A stretch of 64,000 bases of DNA, taken from NCBI GenBank assembly GCA_025617745.1, contig CM046864.1:2751624-2815623 (forward strand), written 5' to 3'. Source of the stretch: Heliocidaris erythrogramma (taxonomy: Eukaryota; Echinodermata; Echinoidea; Camarodonta; Echinometridae). A program made the translations under genes and the position numbers. Below are positions 59,045-64,000 of the stretch, in pieces. The stretch's first letter is position 1. Each line of letters opens with the position of its first letter. The notes under the pieces were generated by a model, which was not told the origin of the DNA, searched no databases, and worked only from the letters and a program-made list of their open reading frames with translations.

Positions 59045-60900
59045 GTTTGGATGGGTTTTAATTGTCTTCCCATCAATTCAGGTCAATCGTAGGGGGAGGG
59101 GTTCTATATACGGGTAAAGAAAAACGAGAGATGGGAATCAGTGTCCCGGGACGCGTCTTTTTTTATTGTAACCAAGCCTAGGCAGATTTCGCATTTTTTC
59201 ATGAATATTCATGACGCAGGGTCGGGAAACGGTTCTGATTGGTCTTCATGAAAGCACGGTCGCCGGTACGGGCTGCACGCACGTATGCATATTATGATCG
59301 TATGTGTTCAACGTGTAGGCGCCTAGCCTACGTTTTTGCACTGAATCTATTATCGATCTAAGTTAGATCTTAATATAAGAGTTAGAATTGCCTCCACGTA
59401 TCCCTCAAAATGCTGGCCTAATAATAGACGTGTGGTAGACCCAACTTCAAAATGGAATCGGAATGTGATGGTGTGATATCATCAAATTTGCAGATATGTC
59501 TAGCCAAGACTCTAACTACTCTAGATCTACTCTAACTAGACCAATTTTGTTACAATTTTCAATTTCAGTTAAGTTTAGATTAAGTGAATGTTATTTTAAG
59601 GTCAATGAGCATGATGAGTTAGACCTAGATCTAATCAGTACTAGTAAATGATTGATGATGGGGGTAGATCTACATCTAGATGATTTTAGATCTACCTACA
59701 ATAACTAGTTACGCACTTTGTTTTCATCAGCTAAAAGGTCACCAAAATAATTTGTTTTCTTGGTACTAACGTTAGTACAACAATAACTATTGGAACGTTA
59801 GTAGTAGTCTGCTTCTTTCAGTCCTGAAGACTCTTGCAGTTCTTCTAACTCAGGGCAATGTGCGTTACAGGAGCAGGGTGCAAGTGCTAATAATATAGTG
59901 TGCATGCAAGGAAATTTAATTTCTAACGTGAACAGTAAGACTCTAACGTTGTTAGACCTAGCCTAGAGTCTGTGTCTTGATTCTGCATATTGTTGTAAAG
60001 TTCATTTGTGGAGAACATTACGATGGGCAATTGTCAATATACGCATAGCCTAGGCCTAGACCTATTTTCAGAGTAATGCCAGTGGCAGTGTCAATTTTGG
60101 TCGGAAAAGGAGGGTGTCCTCAAAAGAGCTAATTACTAAATTAGATCTACGCACATGCAATAAATTAATGCAAAACTTGATTTTGAAATTGACTGCTCAA
60201 TCCAATTTTTTACGTGTCACATTGCATAGGTGGGGTGAATATGTTGAGAATTAAACAATACATACATGAACGTAGGCTAGGCGCCTACACGTTGAACACA
60301 CACGATCGAAATATAGCGCTGCACGTAATATGCGTACGTATACGTGCAGGCCAGGGACTTTTTTCCCCCACCGACCGTGCTTTCATGAAGACCAATCGGA
60401 ACCGTTTCCCGACCCTGCGTCATGAATATTCATGAAAAAATGCGAAATCTGCCTAGGCTTGGTTACAAAAAAAAAAGACGCTCCCGGGACGCCGGCTGGA
60501 TGTCTTCCTCCCGGCAGGTAACGTGACCAGGTTCCCTCCTACAATTCATGTTCAGGTTTTGAAGCTTCTCTCCCTCCTACATGTACATGTGTATATTCTG
60601 ACACATTTGAGAAGTTTGTATTGAATATATGATTTGAATAGATAATAACTGTTTGAGGGGAATCCGCGCCCCAGGAAACTCCTGTCCTGGGATCCCGGCT
60701 GGATGTCTTCCCCCCGGCAAGTCATGTGACCCGGATTCCCCCGTTTCGTCATTTGATGTCAATTGAATACTTATTGCACTATTACACATCTTGTACTAAT
60801 GAAAATATGATGGAAGTTGGTTTTAATACCTGGGAATTGTTCCCAGTGGAATAAAGTTGAGAAAATGGCAATTTCATGTGTGAACTGTATTTATTCTCGC
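59045..60900 (+). repeat. Direct repeat R, right copy, split by a transposon
   Basis: 59045-59152 and 60482-60900 join to match 55235-55785, with the Mutator-like element between them. Confidence 0.8.
59153..60481. mobile_element. 1.33-kb Mutator-like (MULE) non-autonomous element
   Basis: Long terminal inverted repeats, about 180 bp at 59153-59332 and about 210 bp at 60271-60481, starting GCGTCTTTTTTT and ending AAAAAGACGC, including CATGAATATTCATGA near each end. A 9-bp duplication TCCCGGGAC flanks it (59144-59152 and 60482-60490). Long TIRs with a 9-bp duplication are the Mutator pattern. The interior has no transposase. Confidence 0.85.
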
Positions 60901-61317
60901 AAACGTACAATATATATAGTATAGTGTCATCCGATGAAACAGATCCTCACTCATAATTGTATAAGAATTTAAGCCACTGAGAAGTTTAATGGAACTTCGA
61001 ACATTTTCGTTTTCAGGGGGTTGTATGTAGTATTTACGAGTTAAACATTATTTTAGTTGTGAAATTAAATTAGGACATAAACATTTAAGACACAAAAACG
61101 AATGTAGATATTTGGTTGAGAAGAAATATTACCATTATGAATTGCGGATAAAAAGAAGATAAAATAAAAATTACACACCTGAAAAATAATCTCTAAAACC
61201 ACAATTTTACAATATCTTTACCATTTATTTTTGTCATACACAAGCAACTTGAAAATTGAATATTTTAGGTCAATCTTCCTATTATTATCTGCAATGGTTT
61301 GTGTGGTTGCGGTTCGG

Positions 61318-61364
61318 TTACAGGTACCGTCATTTAAGCATATGACGCTTCCACAGATTTCCGA
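61318..61364 (-). pseudogene. EGF-like exon relic 3
   Basis: Minus-strand ICGSVICLNDGTCN matches the first half of relic 1; the second half and both splice sites are missing or degraded. Confidence 0.55.
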
Positions 61365-61501
61365 TGAAAGGTGAGTTAAATAAAAAAAACACAAAAACGC
61401 TATTTGAAAATTTTCGAATATATAGGCCTAATGACGCTGAGGATCAACGTAGAAATTCATTCTTAAAATTTTAGGATAAGATAATACTAAGGTAATACCA
61501 A

Positions 61502-61800
61502 AATCATACTAACTGACAAGAAGATTATATTTAGGAGTTTTCTTTTGTTTTAGTAATAAATCTGATTCAAAGTGTTCATTGATATTCCTCATTTCAGTCC
61601 CTAGCCCCACGTCTGTGGAACAATATCCCATCATTTCTAAGAAACAGCGCTTCAGTAGACATCCTCAAAAAAACACATGGAACCTACCTGTACAATTCTG
61701 TTAAAGAGACTGATAGACAAGCGCCTTGTATCCAATGGAAAAGGCTCTATATAAATCCAAGTATTATTATTAGTAGTATTAGTATTATTATTATTATTAT
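61502..61800 (+). mobile_element. CR1/L2-like LINE 3' end, copy 2
   Basis: Same fragment as 34590-34865, including the ATT tail; an inserted A near 61672 breaks the frame. Confidence 0.8.
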
Positions 61801-61807
61801 TATTATA

Positions 61808-61880
61808 ACCGTCATTACAGCTTACATTCATAACGTTACAGGTACCGCCATTTACACATGTGATGCTTCCACAGATTTCT
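61808..61880 (-). pseudogene. EGF-like exon relic 2
   Basis: Retains a good acceptor (CAACAG) and the first four cysteine positions, but 32 bp covering the last loop are deleted relative to relic 1, removing two cysteines and shifting the frame. Confidence 0.68.
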
Positions 61881-62250
61881 GTTGAACGTTGAGTAGAACA
61901 AACAAAAAGATTTTTAAAACTCTTGAAAAAAAAAATAGTTTGAGAGAAAGATGAGAATACGAAGTTATTCTTAAAGTTATTCAAAAGTAATTTGCTAAGG
62001 TTATACTAAACAGAACATTTATTTGATAAATTGGCATATAATTATGTCTGTGTATTCTTGTGTGTTTGTAGAAAGAAGGAGTGTGGATGTGCGGCTTGAA
62101 GTAGGTTTAAGGATTATATGATTGTTAAAATCAATTATTGATAGTTGAAAGAGTACATGCAATAACTGCCTGATAGGCACTTTCATCAAATTCAAGACTT
62201 GAACTTCAATTTGAACCTGAAAAAATTATTTATTCAATAACAATAAGACT

Positions 62251-63289
62251 CGTAGACTCATAGTGTTATCCGATGAATCAGATCCTCACTCATAATTGTA
62301 TAAGATTTTTTTTTCTAAATCAAGATTTTGGATGACATTTTCAAAAATGAATGTGTGCACTGTAAAAATATTTATCTTAGTTAAGACATTGCTCATTAGA
62401 TAGTTCATCTGATAATGTTTGCTCAGTTCCAAAATATGACATGAAAACTTTAAAAAAATTATGTGTAATTTAGTATTGTGACAAGATACGAAATGGTATA
62501 TATTTCTACATAATATAGCGATGAAGGGATGTTCTTTCGTACAATGGGGAGCTGTATATTTTGTCCACTTCTTTGTTCGCCATGTTCATAGTTTCTACTG
62601 CCTCTCCGTCACCATCTGGGGAAGAATACATAGAAGATGCCCCCCCCCCCCCTTAAAAGTGCGGACTCGAACATCATAATCAACAGTCTAGACTTTTTAG
62701 CGTTTATTGTTCTTTTATCAATAATTTAGAACATGAACACACCCACTCAAACAGAATACGACTCGTAGTCCAAGCAGCCAAGTCTTACCTGGTGATCCAA
62801 AAAATCCTTCCCCAAATGATACAGGAGAGACTAGCAACTACCAATGAATGATGGGTGGAGGTGGCACAAACCAAGACCGTACGGCATGTGGCGTTGGCAA
62901 TTCCAATATTTCATTCTACTGGTTTTACCGATTCGTCTGCCATGATCAGCGCACTTACCATCATATTAATCATAGTGAATATATTACGGTGAAATGCTCA
63001 ATCCATGCAAGCACATGGGTTTGATTTTTACAACAGTATAATTAATAACGTTTTTACAGAAGAGAAACCAGGAATTATAATTATACAAGAAACGTGGTAT
63101 GATCATTATAATATACATTTCCTTAAAGTAGAACTTTTACGATTTTAAATATTGGCTTAATACTTATTATTGCATAGATGGCATAAATTAAACAAGGTTA
63201 TCAAAATTCAACGCTTGGAAACATTTGAAGTAATGATTATTATCAATTATAAAACGCCCCGATATAGTATACTGCTCTGATTAAAATCC
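62251..63289. other. Unassigned; short third copy of the GTGTCATCCGATGAA repeat at its left
   Basis: 62265-62310 repeats 34526 and 60926. A C(12) run lies at about 62641-62652. No gene seen. Confidence 0.5.
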
Positions 63290-63690
63290 ACTTGTTGTTG
63301 AAAGAACTCTTAATACCGAATTGAAAAATGTTGCAAGATGGATGAGTAAAAACAAACTGAAATTAAATTGTAGTAAAACAGTTGGTATGTTATTTGGTAA
63401 TCGGCACATGTTAGCAAGACATAATAATCTTGACTTACGTATTTGTGAAACTAATATTCAAATGGTAGAAAGTTTTAAGTATCTTGGGGTTTTTATAGAT
63501 AAGGAACTCAAATGGAATGTCCATATTGATCATATGTGTTCAAAAATCGGTAAAATGATAGGCTTCCTTGGCAGAATTAGACATTTTGTTAATGAATCTA
63601 GTTTAAAAATAATATATTCTTCGGTTATCATTCCTCATTTTGATTATGCTGATATAATTTGGCAATCTGCATCACAAAAATATTTGATAT
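63290..63690 (+). mobile_element. LINE reverse transcriptase fragment (thumb region)
   Basis: Plus-strand frame LNTELKNVARWMSKNKLKLN, then KTVGMLFG, FKYLGVFIDKELKWNVHI and HFDYADIIW: conserved post-catalytic region of CR1/L2-type RTs. No upstream YxDD box and the match stops near 63690. A different family from the LINE at 47002-53560. Confidence 0.8.
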
Positions 63691-63714
63691 TTCAATATGC
63701 ACGAAAAGAGACAT

Positions 63715-64000
63715 GATAACGAAGCTTTTCGACCTGCACTCATCAGGTTATCACGCAGGTATATAACAAATTACTTGAAATCAACTATATTATACTCGGT
63801 GAACCCGGACGCAACCTAGACGCCGTTAGAGATTCGTTTACGTTTGCTAAACTCGTCCGCGATCTGCCCCTTGATAATAGTAATTGTGTTATGTGTTCAT
63901 TCGACATCTCTAGCCTATTTACCAACGTGCCACTGAAAGAAGCTATTGACATCTGTGCTTCTTATCTCTATCATGGCGACTTAGACTCACCACCTGTTCC
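63715..64000 (+). mobile_element. Penelope-like element reverse transcriptase, partial, cut by the window edge
   Basis: Frame ending at 64000 reads DSFTFAKLVRDL, then CSFDISSLFTNVPLKEAIDIC, the characteristic Penelope-like RT block with its first catalytic Asp. Just upstream, RPALIRLSRRYITNYL in a different frame resembles the preceding RT segment, implying a frameshift near 63800. GIY-YIG and C-terminal parts would lie beyond 64000. Confidence 0.72.

Larger units (their letters stand above)
60926..62250. repeat. Second copy of the EGF/LINE segment (empty-site paralogue)
   Basis: Co-linear with 34526-34865 joined to 43628-44115. It has about 520 bp extra (60981-61500) that contains a third EGF relic. 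Shows the ATT tail without the 8.76-kb insertion. Confidence 0.82.

Noticed and set aside
55235-60900. LTR retrotransposon with R copies as LTRs
   Set aside because: The copies are in direct orientation but there is no TG...CA ending, primer site, or gag-pol coding between them; a duplication is equally likely.

Overview
This is a non-coding-rich animal nuclear genome segment: spliced genes with GT-AG introns, LINEs with CR1/L2-like 3' ends, a Penelope-like reverse transcriptase, DNA transposons with target-site duplications, and large micro- and minisatellites. The only host gene recognised with confidence encodes HYR (hyalin repeat) domains, with relics of EGF-like exons nearby. That pairing is typical of marine invertebrate deuterostomes (echinoderms first, then amphioxus or acorn worms), but the sequence alone does not fix the species.

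Layout. (1) 1-34476: a tandem array on the minus strand of 71 complete and one truncated 243-bp HYR exons, almost identical to one another, each with consensus splice sites and separated by ~197-bp introns. In 17 places the intron is ~385 bp and contains a fragment of an exon 5' end with an intact acceptor. All exons are symmetric phase 1-1, so any number can be gained, lost or skipped without changing frame. The array runs off the left edge; no start, signal peptide, membrane segment or terminal exon is seen. (2) 34477-34865 and 43628-44115: a segment with a LINE 3' tail and a broken EGF exon, also present as a second copy at 60926-62250. In copy 1 an 8.76-kb composite insertion (34866-43627) sits in the LINE's ATT tail; copy 2 is the empty site. 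The insertion has a Helitron-like right end, carries a 2-kb ATC microsatellite, and is itself interrupted by a 4.85-kb TIR element (38404-43250), which hosts a 314-bp MITE. (3) 44116-46998: mostly unassigned, with a 659-bp MITE that shares termini with the 4.85-kb element. (4) 47002-53560: a nearly complete two-ORF LINE on the minus strand, killed by a stop, three frameshifts and insertion of a 2.1-kb polyadenylated retrocopy. (5) 54346-55180: LINE tail and a degenerate SGNH-esterase ORF. (6) 55235-60900: a direct repeat pair flanking a GGTTGG minisatellite; the right copy carries a 1.33-kb Mutator-like element with ~180-bp inverted ends and a 9-bp duplication. (7) 60926-62250: copy 2 of the EGF/LINE segment. 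(8) 63290-64000: a LINE RT fragment and the start of a Penelope-like RT.

How it fits together: the HYR exons would be spliced into one very long extracellular adhesive or recognition protein (over 5,700 residues from this window alone). The EGF relics are in the same orientation and splice phase, on the 5' side, suggesting that an EGF-HYR gene once extended across this region before being broken up by duplication and transposons. Exons differ mostly at a handful of amino-acid-changing sites in shuffled combinations, as expected from unequal crossing-over and gene conversion, possibly with selection for diversity.
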